Notes under the pieces: model-generated
Seen by the model: only the letters and a program-made list of their open reading frames with translations
Told to the model about the DNA's origin: nothing
The model's database searches: none
Source of the DNA: an uncultured Clostridia bacterium
GTDB taxonomy: Bacteria; Bacillota; Clostridia; Oscillospirales; Ruminococcaceae
DNA length: 64,000 nt
Assembly (NCBI GenBank): GCA_947631455.1
Contig: CANRLH010000003.1
Span: 1 to 64,000 of the forward strand
Direction of reading: 5' to 3'
Shown: piece after piece, positions 20,368-29,643 of the stretch
Layout of the letters: each line of letters begins with the position of its first letter
Position numbering within the stretch: position 1 is the stretch's first letter
Made by a program: the position numbers and the translations under genes

Positions 20368-20391
20368 CTTCACGACATTATGTAAATAATG
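20368..20391 (-). repeat. Right inverted repeat (IR-R) of the invertible segment
   Basis: Exact reverse complement of 20086-20109 over 24 bp. Outside it the sequence is AATATTTGACC, with no T run and only a 5-bp remnant stem, so rightward transcripts crossing it should not be terminated. The helicase start codon is 68 bp downstream. Confidence 0.93.
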
Positions 20392-20458
20392 AATATTTGA
20401 CCTATCTGCACTCTGAATCCAAATTGTTTGTGTAACGTTTATGAGAGAGGTGAGTGCG

Positions 20459-23125
20459 GTGTTTAAACTGTTTGAACACAATCAGGCTGCTTATGATTCT
20501 GTTGTTGAGATGCTGTCTCAGACAGGCAAGGCAGCGGTTATTCACCCCACCGGCACGGGCAAATCCTTCATAGGCTTTAAGCTGTGTGAGGACAATTTGG
20601 ATAAAACCGTATGTTGGCTTTCACCGTCAGAGTATATATTTAAAACCCAGCTTGAAAATCTTAAGGCTTCGGGCGGAAAATCTCCCGATAATATAAAATT
20701 TTTTACTTATGCAAAGCTTATGCAGATGTCACAAAGCGAACTTCATGAGATTAAGCCCGCATATATAATTCTTGACGAGTTTCACCGCTGCGGAGCTGAT
20801 ATGTGGGGCAAGGGCGTTAACAAGCTTCTGACTATGTATAACAAGGCTTTTGTTTTAGGACTTTCGGCTACTTCGATCCGCTATCTGGATAATCAGAGAG
20901 ATATGGCTGACGAACTTTTTGACGGCTGCATAGCTTCTGAAATGACACTTTCTGAAGCTATTGTCCGTGGAATTCTCAGCACACCAAAATACGTTTTGTC
21001 AGTATTTTCATATCAAAAGGATCTGGAAAGATTTGAGGCGCGTATAAAGCGCTCAAGAAATAAAGCGGTCGCAAATGAAGCGGAAAAATATCTTGAAGCA
21101 TTAAAACGTGCTCTTGAAATGTCAGAGGGCTTGGATGAGGTATTTTTTAAGCATATGACCGACCGTACCGGCAAATACATTGTGTTCTGCGCAAGCAGGG
21201 AGCATATGGAGGAGATGATTGGCAAGGCCTATGAGTGGTTTAAAAAAGTCGATCTAAATCCTCACATATACTCTGTGTATTCTGATGACCCAAGGGCGGG
21301 CATTTCGTTTGATGCCTTTAAAAATGACAGCGACAATGATCATCTCAGGCTTTTATACTGTATTGACGCTCTTAACGAAGGCATACACGTAGAAGGCGTC
21401 AGCGGTGTAATCCTTTTAAGACCTACAGTTTCTCCAATTATTTTCAAACAGCAAATAGGTCGGGCGCTATCAGCGAGCAAGGATAAAAAGCCTGTTATCT
21501 TTGATATTGTAAATAATATCAGCGGCCTGTACAGCATTTCAACACTTCAGGATGAAATGCGTGAAATTGTCCGTTATTATCAATATCTCGGAGAGGATCA
21601 CCGTATCGTGAATGATTCTTTTGAGATTTTTGATGAGGTTGAAGAGGCTCGTCGCCTTTTTGACGAGCTTGAGGAAGTCCTGTCTGCATCGTGGGACGCG
21701 ATGTTTGCAGAGGCAAAGCGCTACTTTGATGAATATGGTGACCTTTTGCCGCAGCAGAGCTATGTTACGCAAAACGGAGCAAGACTTGGTCAGTGGATAG
21801 TGACACAGCGAAACAACTATCGTAAGGGATCAGGTATTTCTCCTGCACGGGTAAAGAAGCTTGAATCTATTGGCATGAGCTGGCTTACGCTTCACGAGCG
21901 CATGTGGGAGGATGGCTTTAAGCTCGCAGAGAGCTACTATGAAAAATACGGTAATTTGGATGTTTCACCTCAAAATTCTTCAAGGCTCTCTTTTTGGCTA
22001 ATAAGACAGAGACAGAAATACCGCAAGGGGCAGCTTACCGAAGAACAGTTTAAGCGCCTGTCGCAGCTTGGAATGGTGTGGGAGTCTGAAGATTCGTGGA
22101 ATGCAAAATTTGCTGAGGCAAAGAAATATTTTGAGAATAACGGAAATCTGGATATACCCTCAACGTATACGACCGATGATGGAATCGCACTTGGCGCATG
22201 GTACAGAAGCGTTAAGGATCAGTATCGTACAGGTACTCTTTCAGATGAACGCATACAAAAGCTTGAGTCTATCGGAATGAAATGGACTTCGGTTACAGAC
22301 AGAAACTGGCAGAATTATTTTAACTTGGCCAGAGATTATTTTAAAACTTACGGGAATTTGAATGTTCATGCCGGATATACTGCATCCAATGGCGCTAAAC
22401 TTGGCGTTTGGATCTCCACTCAGAGAAACAGATACAAAAACGGGAAGCTTTCTGATGAGCAAATAGCGATGCTTGAATCAATTGGTATGTCATGGCAGCG
22501 TTTTTTTAGCAAATGGGACGAAGCATACGGTTATGCAGAGGAATATTACGCTGAGCACAAGGATATAAACCCGGCTGCGGGGTTTATTACAAATGACGGT
22601 TTTACGCTTGGCGCGTGGATAGCATCTCAGCGAAGAAAATTTAGCGCAGGAAAGCTCAGCAGAGGCAAAATTGAAAGATTAAACAAGCTTAACATGATAT
22701 GGAATCCGACTGATGCCAGATGGAAAGAGGGATATGAGCATGCTGTTCAATATAGCTGTGCGCATGGAAATCTCAATATTCCATTAACATTTATTTGCGA
22801 TGACGGATATATGCTTGGATCTTGGATAGCGAATCAGCGGACACGACACAGAACAGGCAAGTTGTCAGAAGATAGGATAAAACTGCTTGATAGTCTTGGA
22901 ATGATCTGGAGTGTACAGACAGAAAAGTGGAATTCAGGTTACGATCACGCATTGCAATACTGTGTTGACGGAGGGGGAGTACCTATTCCGAAAAGTTATA
23001 TATCCGGTGACGGATATCCGTTGGGTGAGTGGATCCGCTCACAGGAGAGAAGCTATAAAAAGGGAGTGTTGGATATCGGCAAGGTACAAAAGCTGGCGGA
23101 GATAGGCATTGAATTTGAGACATAA
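20459..23125 (+). CDS. SF2 helicase with seven HA (helicase-associated) repeats
   Basis: An 888-residue protein. Residues ~1-420 are a superfamily 2 helicase: Walker A PTGTGKS (30-36), Walker B ILDEFHRCG, motif III LSATS, and motif VI QQIGRALSASKDKKP. After a linker come seven ~65-residue HA repeats, each starting near W/F-x-x-x-(F/Y)-x-x-A and holding LGxW(I)xxQRxxYxxG(x)LS..RIxxLxxIGMxW. HA repeats are thought to be nucleic-acid-binding. I prefer GTG 20459, 8 nt after GAGG, over ATG 20441, which lacks a site. It is the first gene behind the invertible promoter. Its job in a polysaccharide locus is unknown; regulation, DNA exchange and defence are all possible. Confidence 0.85.
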   Translation: MFKLFEHNQAAYDSVVEMLSQTGKAAVIHPTGTGKSFIGFKLCEDNLDKTVCWLSPSEYIFKTQLENLKASGGKSPDNIKFFTYAKLMQMSQSELHEIKPAYIILDEFHRCGADMWGKGVNKLLTMYNKAFVLGLSATSIRYLDNQRDMADELFDGCIASEMTLSEAIVRGILSTPKYVLSVFSYQKDLERFEARIKRSRNKAVANEAEKYLEALKRALEMSEGLDEVFFKHMTDRTGKYIVFCASREHMEEMIGKAYEWFKKVDLNPHIYSVYSDDPRAGISFDAFKNDSDNDHLRLLYCIDALNEGIHVEGVSGVILLRPTVSPIIFKQQIGRALSASKDKKPVIFDIVNNISGLYSISTLQDEMREIVRYYQYLGEDHRIVNDSFEIFDEVEEARRLFDELEEVLSASWDAMFAEAKRYFDEYGDLLPQQSYVTQNGARLGQWIVTQRNNYRKGSGISPARVKKLESIGMSWLTLHERMWEDGFKLAESYYEKYGNLDVSPQNSSRLSFWLIRQRQKYRKGQLTEEQFKRLSQLGMVWESEDSWNAKFAEAKKYFENNGNLDIPSTYTTDDGIALGAWYRSVKDQYRTGTLSDERIQKLESIGMKWTSVTDRNWQNYFNLARDYFKTYGNLNVHAGYTASNGAKLGVWISTQRNRYKNGKLSDEQIAMLESIGMSWQRFFSKWDEAYGYAEEYYAEHKDINPAAGFITNDGFTLGAWIASQRRKFSAGKLSRGKIERLNKLNMIWNPTDARWKEGYEHAVQYSCAHGNLNIPLTFICDDGYMLGSWIANQRTRHRTGKLSEDRIKLLDSLGMIWSVQTEKWNSGYDHALQYCVDGGGVPIPKSYISGDGYPLGEWIRSQERSYKKGVLDIGKVQKLAEIGIEFET

Positions 23126-23201
23126 GTCATAAAGAATAGGTAATTTGTAACAGATAGTATGTTATAAGTTGGTTGTAAAAAAGAAAGGAACTGATGACAA
23201 G

Positions 23202-23930
23202 GTGTCTAAAGAAATTACAGCAGTTGTTCAGAACGATGCAGTATCGGTTGAGCAGGCAGTTTTGGATGGGACTTTAGTTACAGATATAGTTAATAATGCT
23301 TTACTTAAGCCCCGCGAGTATATTAGTTTTAAGAAAAAGCCGGTATATGATTTTTTTAAGAGAGTATTTGACATTGTTGTTTCGTTGATATGTCTTACCG
23401 TCGGACTTCCGATTTACATAATAATTGCCGCTGTAATAATGATAGACGATTTTGGAAATCCGCTGTTTATACAGGAACGTGTCGGTAAGAAAGGCAAAAT
23501 ATTCAGAATGATTAAGTTCAGAACGATGTATGTGCATTCTGACAGTATGAAGGAAAATTTAATGTCACAAAACGAATATGAGAGCGTTCATTTTAAAATA
23601 CATAATGATCCTAGAATCACGAGAGTTGGTCGGTTTTTGCGCAAGACCTCATTAGATGAGATCACACAAGCTGTCAACCTGCTGACAGGCTCTATGACAA
23701 TAATAGGTCCCAGACCATTTGTAAAGTCGGAACAGGATCAGTTGTCACAGGACAGGCTTTGTGTAAAACCCGGGTTATCAGGTTACTGGCAGATAACGGA
23801 CACAACGCAAATGACAAAAGAAGAACAGTTGGAGCTTGATTATAAATACATAAGAGAAAGATCATTCAAGACAGATATTTCAATTATTATCAAAACGGTT
23901 ATGGTGGTTATTAGACATAAAAACTACTGA
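23202..23930 (+). CDS. Initiating sugar-1-phosphate transferase (bacterial sugar transferase family)
   Basis: A polyprenyl-phosphate glycosyl-1-phosphate transferase (PglC/WbaP catalytic core). One hydrophobic segment (FDIVVSLICLTVGLPIYIIIAAVI) is followed by the core: PLFIQERVGKKGKIFRMIKFRTM, then RVGRFLRKTSLDEITQ with the catalytic Asp-Glu pair, and GPRPF. It starts the repeat unit on the membrane lipid carrier. The start is uncertain: GTG 23202 has AAAGGA 12 nt upstream, and the ORF track begins at TTG 23169. The short N-terminus fits a small monotopic enzyme without the WbaP membrane domain. Confidence 0.92.
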   Translation: MSKEITAVVQNDAVSVEQAVLDGTLVTDIVNNALLKPREYISFKKKPVYDFFKRVFDIVVSLICLTVGLPIYIIIAAVIMIDDFGNPLFIQERVGKKGKIFRMIKFRTMYVHSDSMKENLMSQNEYESVHFKIHNDPRITRVGRFLRKTSLDEITQAVNLLTGSMTIIGPRPFVKSEQDQLSQDRLCVKPGLSGYWQITDTTQMTKEEQLELDYKYIRERSFKTDISIIIKTVMVVIRHKNY

Positions 23931-23957
23931 TTTTAGCTGTTAGATGGGAGAAACGAA

Positions 23958-25892
23958 ATGAAGGATGTGGAGATATTTGTTCCGGGTAGGCTTTGCTTGT
24001 TTGGAGAGCATTCTGATTGGGCTGGTAGATATACGTTAAACAATCCAGATGTTCTGGCAGGAAAAGCAATAGTTACGGGAATAAATCTTGGCATATATGC
24101 CAATGCACGCACTCATGACAAATTCTCGATAATTTCCATAGATGAAAGTGGAAATACCGTTTCATTTTCGTGCGAAATGAAGTTGGACGTTTTAAAAATG
24201 CACGCAAAGCAGAGCCATTTTTTTTGTTATGCATGCGGAGTAGCTGCATATATGCTTGAGCATTACAAAATAGGCGGTGTGTCAATTAAAATAGACAAGG
24301 TAACTTTGCCTATAAAAAAGGGTTTGTCGTCAAGCGCGGCTATCTGCGTTTTAACTGCAAGGGCGTTTAATGAGCTTTATCATCTTCACATGAGTGTAAA
24401 CGGTGAGATGAATGCTGCTTATAGAGGCGAACTTCTGACAAATTCGCGATGCGGCAGGTTGGATCAGGCCTGTGCATATGGGATACAGCCTGTTTGCTTG
24501 GAGTTTTCAGGCGATGAGATTTCTACAGAAATATTGAAGGTCGGCAAAGATCTGTTCTGGGTTTTTGCTGATTTGAAATCAAAGAAAAATACAAAAAAAA
24601 TTTTGTCAGACTTAAACCGTTCTTATCCATTTCCGCAGACCGAACAGGATATAAAGGTCCATGAGGCTCTGGGTAAGGATAATCATGAGATTATATCAAA
24701 GGTGATCAAGGCTTTGGAAATTGGAGACGCTCAGGAAATCGGTCTTCTGATGACAGAGTCTCAAAGAATTTTTGATGAAAAGATAGCACCAAACTGTTCT
24801 TCTGAATTAACAGCTCCTAAATTGCATTTCGTGCTGAATGACGACACAATAAAAAAGTATTCATATGGCGGAAAAGGCGTTGGTTCACAGGGGGACGGAA
24901 CTATTCAGTTTATTGCAAAAGACCTTGAGTCACAGCACAAGTTGATAGATTATTTAAACGATAAATTAGGATTAAATGCGTATGCGTTTACTTTGCCCTC
25001 AAGCAGCAAAGTGTCAAAGGCAATTATTCCTGTTGCAGGATTTGGAACAAGAATGTATCCGGAAACAAGGTTTGTAAAAAAAGAGTTTTTGCCTGTAGTA
25101 GACAGTAACGGTTTTGCAAAGCCGGTAATTATGTATCTGCTTGAAGAAATAGAGGCTTCCGGAATAGAAGAAATTATATTGATAGTAGGTAAGGACGAGA
25201 TTGAGCAATTTCAGGAAATCTTTAAACCGTTGAGCGAGGAACACCTGAGCAAGCTTCCCCAGAGGGTCCAGGATTATGAAAAGCTGATCGCACGCATCAG
25301 TTCAAAAATTAAGTACGCCGTTCAGGAAGAGCGCCGAGGATTCGGACATGCAGTGTATCAGGCTAAGAAGTTTATTGGTAATGAGCCTGCATTGCTTATG
25401 CTCGGCGACTTCATATACAAAAGCAATCTTAATATAAGCTGCACAAAGCAAACGCTTAATGCTTATAGAAAATCCGGCGGAAAACTGATAGTGTCCATTA
25501 GGGAGACACCTATTGATGACGTTGTTCATTACGGAGTGCTTTTCGGTAAATTTGACACTTATAGAAAGTATCTTATGAATGTTACTGAGATGGTCGAAAA
25601 GCCGAGTGTTGAATATGCTGTGGACAACCTGGGAGTTAAAACGGTAGGTAATAATGCTAAGTACTACAGTACATTCGGTCAATATGTGCTGACACCTGAT
25701 GTTTTTGACTATCTGGAAGAGGATATCAAAGAGCATGACAATAAAAAGGACGATTCAGAAATCCAGCTGACATCAGCGTTGGTCAAGGCGTTGAACAACA
25801 AAGGAATGGTTGGAGTTTTAGTAGACGGAACAAGCTATGATGTCGGTATTCCGAAAGCATACAAAAAGACGATAAGTGAATATGGTAAATAA
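23958..25892 (+). CDS. Fusion of a GHMP sugar kinase and a sugar-1-phosphate uridylyltransferase
   Basis: A 644-residue two-domain protein. Residues 1-~350 are a GHMP kinase: VPGRLCLFGEHSDW resembles the galactokinase signature, PIKKGLSSSAAICV is the ATP motif, and YGGKGVGSQGDG is motif 3. Residues ~352-644 are a GalU-like nucleotidyltransferase with IPVAGFGTRMYPETRFVKKE. Together they would turn a free sugar (galactose, arabinose or glucuronate type) into its 1-phosphate and then a UDP-sugar, like FKP does for fucose. The galE gene follows 36 bp later, suggesting UDP-glucose/galactose chemistry. The sugar is not provable from sequence. GGGAGA precedes ATG 23958. Confidence 0.85.
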   Translation: MKDVEIFVPGRLCLFGEHSDWAGRYTLNNPDVLAGKAIVTGINLGIYANARTHDKFSIISIDESGNTVSFSCEMKLDVLKMHAKQSHFFCYACGVAAYMLEHYKIGGVSIKIDKVTLPIKKGLSSSAAICVLTARAFNELYHLHMSVNGEMNAAYRGELLTNSRCGRLDQACAYGIQPVCLEFSGDEISTEILKVGKDLFWVFADLKSKKNTKKILSDLNRSYPFPQTEQDIKVHEALGKDNHEIISKVIKALEIGDAQEIGLLMTESQRIFDEKIAPNCSSELTAPKLHFVLNDDTIKKYSYGGKGVGSQGDGTIQFIAKDLESQHKLIDYLNDKLGLNAYAFTLPSSSKVSKAIIPVAGFGTRMYPETRFVKKEFLPVVDSNGFAKPVIMYLLEEIEASGIEEIILIVGKDEIEQFQEIFKPLSEEHLSKLPQRVQDYEKLIARISSKIKYAVQEERRGFGHAVYQAKKFIGNEPALLMLGDFIYKSNLNISCTKQTLNAYRKSGGKLIVSIRETPIDDVVHYGVLFGKFDTYRKYLMNVTEMVEKPSVEYAVDNLGVKTVGNNAKYYSTFGQYVLTPDVFDYLEEDIKEHDNKKDDSEIQLTSALVKALNNKGMVGVLVDGTSYDVGIPKAYKKTISEYGK

Positions 25893-25928
25893 ATTACACG
25901 GGGCAACGGGCCTAAAAGAGGTTTTGTT

Positions 25929-26912
25929 ATGGCAATTTTGATCTGCGGCGGAGCAGGGTATATAGGAAGTCATATCAATAAATTATTGTCAAATAGCGGA
26001 TATGACACTATTGTTTACGACAATCTAATTTACGGTCACAGAGAATCTGTAAAATGGGGTAAGTTTATCAATGCAGATTTAGCGGATACTGAGGCTTTGG
26101 ATAAGGTTTTTTCAGAAAATGATATTGATGCAGTTTTTCATTTTGCAGCATTTGCATATGTTGGCGAAAGCGTTGAAGAGCCATCAAAATATTATGTAAA
26201 TAATGTGTGCAACACAATTAATTTACTTGAAGCAATGCGAAAGTATGGCTGTGATAAAATTGTTTTTTCCTCTACATGTGCTACCTATGGAGTTCCAGAA
26301 AAACTGCCGATTACCGAGGATATGCCACAGAATCCTGTTAATCCATACGGCGCAACAAAGCTTATGGTTGAGCGTATTTTTAAAGATTACAACGTGGCGT
26401 ATGGTTTAAAATTTGTTGTTTTAAGATATTTTAACGCTGCAGGTGCTGATCCAGATATTGAAATAGGTGAGAATCACACTCCTGAAACACATATTATTCC
26501 TTTGGTGATAGATGCTGCTTATAATAAGCGTCCTGACATAAAGGTTTACGGATCGAATTACCCGACTCGTGACGGTACATGTATACGTGATTATATTCAT
26601 GTTACTGACCTTGCTCAGGCACATTTGCTAGCACTTAAGTATCTTGAGCGCGGTGGTAAAAGTGACTTTTTCAATCTTGGAAACGAAAACGGTACATCAG
26701 TACTTGAAGTTATTGAGTCAGTAAAAAGAATCACAGGAAAAGATTTTAAGGTTACGCTGACAGACAGACGAGCAGGTGACCCTCCGATGCTTGTGGGAAG
26801 CAGCAGAAAAGCCAAAGAAATACTTAGTTGGAAGCCAATATACACTGATATTGATACTATTGTTTCACATGCTGTTAGATGGCATAAAAAACTTAATGGA
26901 TCAGAAGAGTAA
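25929..26912 (+). CDS. galE: UDP-glucose 4-epimerase
   Basis: A 327-residue short-chain dehydrogenase/reductase epimerase. It has the NAD motif GGAGYIGSH, the active-site Ser/Thr segment FSSTCATYG, the catalytic YxxxK in NPYGATKLM, and the C-terminal RAGDPPMLVGSSRKA of GalE. It interconverts UDP-glucose and UDP-galactose. UDP-galactose would feed the glycosyltransferases here and the Glf mutase downstream. AAAAGAGG precedes ATG 25929. The GT8 gene begins 22 bp after its stop. Confidence 0.95.
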   Translation: MAILICGGAGYIGSHINKLLSNSGYDTIVYDNLIYGHRESVKWGKFINADLADTEALDKVFSENDIDAVFHFAAFAYVGESVEEPSKYYVNNVCNTINLLEAMRKYGCDKIVFSSTCATYGVPEKLPITEDMPQNPVNPYGATKLMVERIFKDYNVAYGLKFVVLRYFNAAGADPDIEIGENHTPETHIIPLVIDAAYNKRPDIKVYGSNYPTRDGTCIRDYIHVTDLAQAHLLALKYLERGGKSDFFNLGNENGTSVLEVIESVKRITGKDFKVTLTDRRAGDPPMLVGSSRKAKEILSWKPIYTDIDTIVSHAVRWHKKLNGSEE

Positions 26913-26934
26913 AACGGGAGTTGAAGAAATAGAA

Positions 26935-27927
26935 ATGAATATTGTCTATGCAAGTGATGATAATTATGCGGATATTCTCGGAACGTCAATGCTTTCTTTG
27001 TTAGAAAACAACAAAGAAAGCGAGAGTATAGATGTGTATATTCTTGATGATGGTATAAAGGCTGACAACAAAAAAAAATTGCTGTCAATAGCAGAAAAGT
27101 ATAACCGCAAATTGATTTTTGTTTCTATACCAAATCTCCATGCACTTGCGGGAGTAGAAATCCATACAAATGAGAGATGGTCGCTGAGTACATTTTCGCG
27201 TCTTTTCCTTGAAGGACTTCTACCCCAAGAAGTCGAACAGGTAATTTATCTTGACTGTGATATTCTAGTAAATTCTTCGTTGGAGGAGATGTATAACACA
27301 GACTTAGGAGATTACTATTGCGGTGGGGTTGCCGATTGTCTGAGCGATGGTCACAAGGCTAATGTTGGTCTTTCTTCGGACGACTATTATATAAATGCAG
27401 GTGTAATGCTAATTTCACTTAAAAACTGGCGGAAGGCAAAGCTATGCGAAAAATTTATTTCATTTTTGAACAAATACGGTGGAAATACACCTTATGTTGA
27501 TCAGGGAGTCATTAACGGAATAATAGGAAAGAATATTATGCCGTTAAGCCTTAAATATGATGTTTATACTGCTATATTTGATTTTTCTTACAATGATCTT
27601 ATAAAGTATCGTAAACCATCTAAATATTATTCAGAGAAAGAGGTATATGATGCTAAAGAAAATCCAGTAATTATACATTTTACAACGAGTTTCTTATCTC
27701 TTCGTCCGTGGATCGAAAATTGCAATCACCCATATGTCTCAGAGTGGCTTAGGTATAAGGCAATGTCACCATGGGCAGATGCTCCTTTAAGAAAGGACAA
27801 TCGTTCAAAAATTAAGAAGTTAGCAATTGGTATTTATAAATTGTTGCCAAATAGTGTGGCTGTTTGTTTAGCAGGTTTTTTACATGCCAATATCGTGCCA
27901 ATGATCAGGGGATGGAAAAGAAAGTGA
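26935..27927 (+). CDS. Glycosyltransferase family 8 protein
   Basis: A 330-residue retaining glycosyltransferase. The N-terminus MNIVYASDDNYADILGTSM is the GT8 signature, the DxD metal site is DCD in VIYLDCDILVNSS, and later YINAGVMLISL and GGNTPYVDQGVING fit galactosyl/glucosyltransferases of surface polysaccharides. The acceptor is unknown. I start at ATG 26935; the ORF track extends 53 residues into galE. ATG 26896 is an alternative. The end overlaps the next start (TGATG). Confidence 0.9.
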   Translation: MNIVYASDDNYADILGTSMLSLLENNKESESIDVYILDDGIKADNKKKLLSIAEKYNRKLIFVSIPNLHALAGVEIHTNERWSLSTFSRLFLEGLLPQEVEQVIYLDCDILVNSSLEEMYNTDLGDYYCGGVADCLSDGHKANVGLSSDDYYINAGVMLISLKNWRKAKLCEKFISFLNKYGGNTPYVDQGVINGIIGKNIMPLSLKYDVYTAIFDFSYNDLIKYRKPSKYYSEKEVYDAKENPVIIHFTTSFLSLRPWIENCNHPYVSEWLRYKAMSPWADAPLRKDNRSKIKKLAIGIYKLLPNSVAVCLAGFLHANIVPMIRGWKRK

Positions 27928-28403
27928 TGGTTTTTAAGATTATATATCATATTAGGTCAGCTATATATGAAATAATATTAAAAATAATTTATAGGTCAAG
28001 GTTTAAGATCGGTAAACAGGTTACATGGAGAAAAGGATTTTCGTTGATGATTTCCGATACCGGTAAAGTAATAATCGGTGATAATTGTTTTTTTAATAAT
28101 TACTGCTCAATAAATTGCATGGAGTCAGTAGTAATTGGAGCAGGGGTTATTATGGGTGAAAATGTTAAGATATATGATCATAATCATATATATTCAGATG
28201 CATATGTGCCTATAAAAAATCAGGGTTATACAAAAGCTCCGGTTAAAATAGGTAATCATTGTTGGATTGGGAGTAATGTAACAATATTAAAGGGCATTAG
28301 CATTGGAAACAATGTTGTTGTCGGTGCAAACTGTTTGATTTATAAAGATATTCCGGACAACAGCGTTGTAATGTCAAGCGAAAAGTTAATTTATAAAATG
28401 TAA
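27927..28403 (+). CDS. Hexapeptide-repeat acyltransferase
   Basis: A 158-residue left-handed beta-helix protein. Hexapeptide repeats run from about residue 45 to 150 (e.g. VIIGDNCFFNNYCSINC, VKIGNHCWIGSNVTILKG, IGNNVVVGANCLI), with the catalytic His region KIYDHNHIY typical of maltose/galactoside/serine O-acetyltransferases. It probably O-acetylates the polysaccharide or a precursor. ATG 27927 overlaps the GT8 stop as TGATG and has GGGATGGAAAAG upstream; the longer ORF lies in GT8 coding sequence. Confidence 0.88.
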   Translation: MVFKIIYHIRSAIYEIILKIIYRSRFKIGKQVTWRKGFSLMISDTGKVIIGDNCFFNNYCSINCMESVVIGAGVIMGENVKIYDHNHIYSDAYVPIKNQGYTKAPVKIGNHCWIGSNVTILKGISIGNNVVVGANCLIYKDIPDNSVVMSSEKLIYKM

Positions 28404-28480
28404 CATAATGCAGAAGAAAAAAGTGAGTAATTTCTAGAACTAGACAATTATGTTTTTGATTTTTTAAGGTGTTTTAAAAT

Positions 28481-29620
28481 ATGGTAAGTAAAACAATTGT
28501 TCAAAACAACGTGAAAAAATGCGGATTTAAAAGCTTAGTAGAAAACTTGCCTTTTGCAAATAGGCTCATTCTTATTAGTATTATTCCGCTTAGTATTTTT
28601 GTCAAAATAGTTCAGTACAATTTTTTACCTTCAAAGTATTTTTTTGACAGCGGTAGAATATTGAGACTGATGTCTAATAGAGGGGTTAATGCAATAAGTT
28701 TTTCAGGAGACGCATTTAATAATTCTGCTTTGTTATTTAAAAATATAAATTTTTTTAACCTAACTATACTTCTTGAATGGAGTATTTTAATAGCATTTAT
28801 TACAGATATATTTTTATTATATTATTTTCTAAGAAATAAAATCAACAGTAAATTTGAACTAATTGTTACATATAGTTTCTTGGGGCTTTTAAATCTTTAT
28901 GTGTTTAATTTATCAAAAGAAATTATACAGTTTGTCATATTTACATTTATATGTTTAGTTATTAAGAACGAAAGAATTAAGATGCAAATGAAATATGCAC
29001 TAATATGTATAATGCTTATACTTGAAAGTGTATTTTTCAGAACTTATTATGTTTTAATGGCAGCATTATTCATATCTATTTCAATAATATTTTATGTGTC
29101 TTTTAAATCTGACCGTAAAACAGGATTTAGCAAAATATCGTTCTTAGTGATAATAGCTTTAATTGGTATTTATATATTTCTTATAATTTGTGAGTATTTA
29201 ATGCCTGAAGAATATCAGGAACTCTTACAGGTAAGAAACCATATGACATTAGGTAGAATAGGTGATGATTCAGCACAAACATTAATTCTAAATTTGATTC
29301 CTGATAACGGAAATAAGCTATTATTCATTGTAAATTATTTCATCAATTTTGTTCGTATCTTATTTCCTGTTGAGTTAATAGTTAAAGGAGTTTATTACTG
29401 GATTTTTATTGGTTTTCAGTTGTTATGCACATACTGTTTATTTAAAAAATTAAAGTATTATAAAATTCTTTCGGTGAAAGAAAAAATGTGCTTATGCTTG
29501 ATACTTGCATATTATGTTACCGGTGTTTTTTTTGAGCCCGATTTTGGATCTTTTGTAAGGCATGAAGCTGCTACTGCGCCAATATGGTTTGCGTTAGTAA
29601 ATGGCATAAGAGAATTTTGA
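28481..29620 (+). CDS. Multi-pass membrane protein, probable polysaccharide polymerase (Wzy-like)
   Basis: A 379-residue protein with about ten hydrophobic segments and few charged residues between them, placed among glycosyltransferases and upstream of a flippase. Polymerases of the Wzy/EpsG type have such architecture and little sequence conservation. No recognisable catalytic motif is seen, so the call is by topology and context. It would join lipid-linked repeat units outside the membrane. The only other large multi-pass protein in the locus is the flippase at 33 kb, which supports this role. Confidence 0.6.
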   Translation: MVSKTIVQNNVKKCGFKSLVENLPFANRLILISIIPLSIFVKIVQYNFLPSKYFFDSGRILRLMSNRGVNAISFSGDAFNNSALLFKNINFFNLTILLEWSILIAFITDIFLLYYFLRNKINSKFELIVTYSFLGLLNLYVFNLSKEIIQFVIFTFICLVIKNERIKMQMKYALICIMLILESVFFRTYYVLMAALFISISIIFYVSFKSDRKTGFSKISFLVIIALIGIYIFLIICEYLMPEEYQELLQVRNHMTLGRIGDDSAQTLILNLIPDNGNKLLFIVNYFINFVRILFPVELIVKGVYYWIFIGFQLLCTYCLFKKLKYYKILSVKEKMCLCLILAYYVTGVFFEPDFGSFVRHEAATAPIWFALVNGIREF

Positions 29621-29643
29621 AATATAATGGATGGATATATAAA

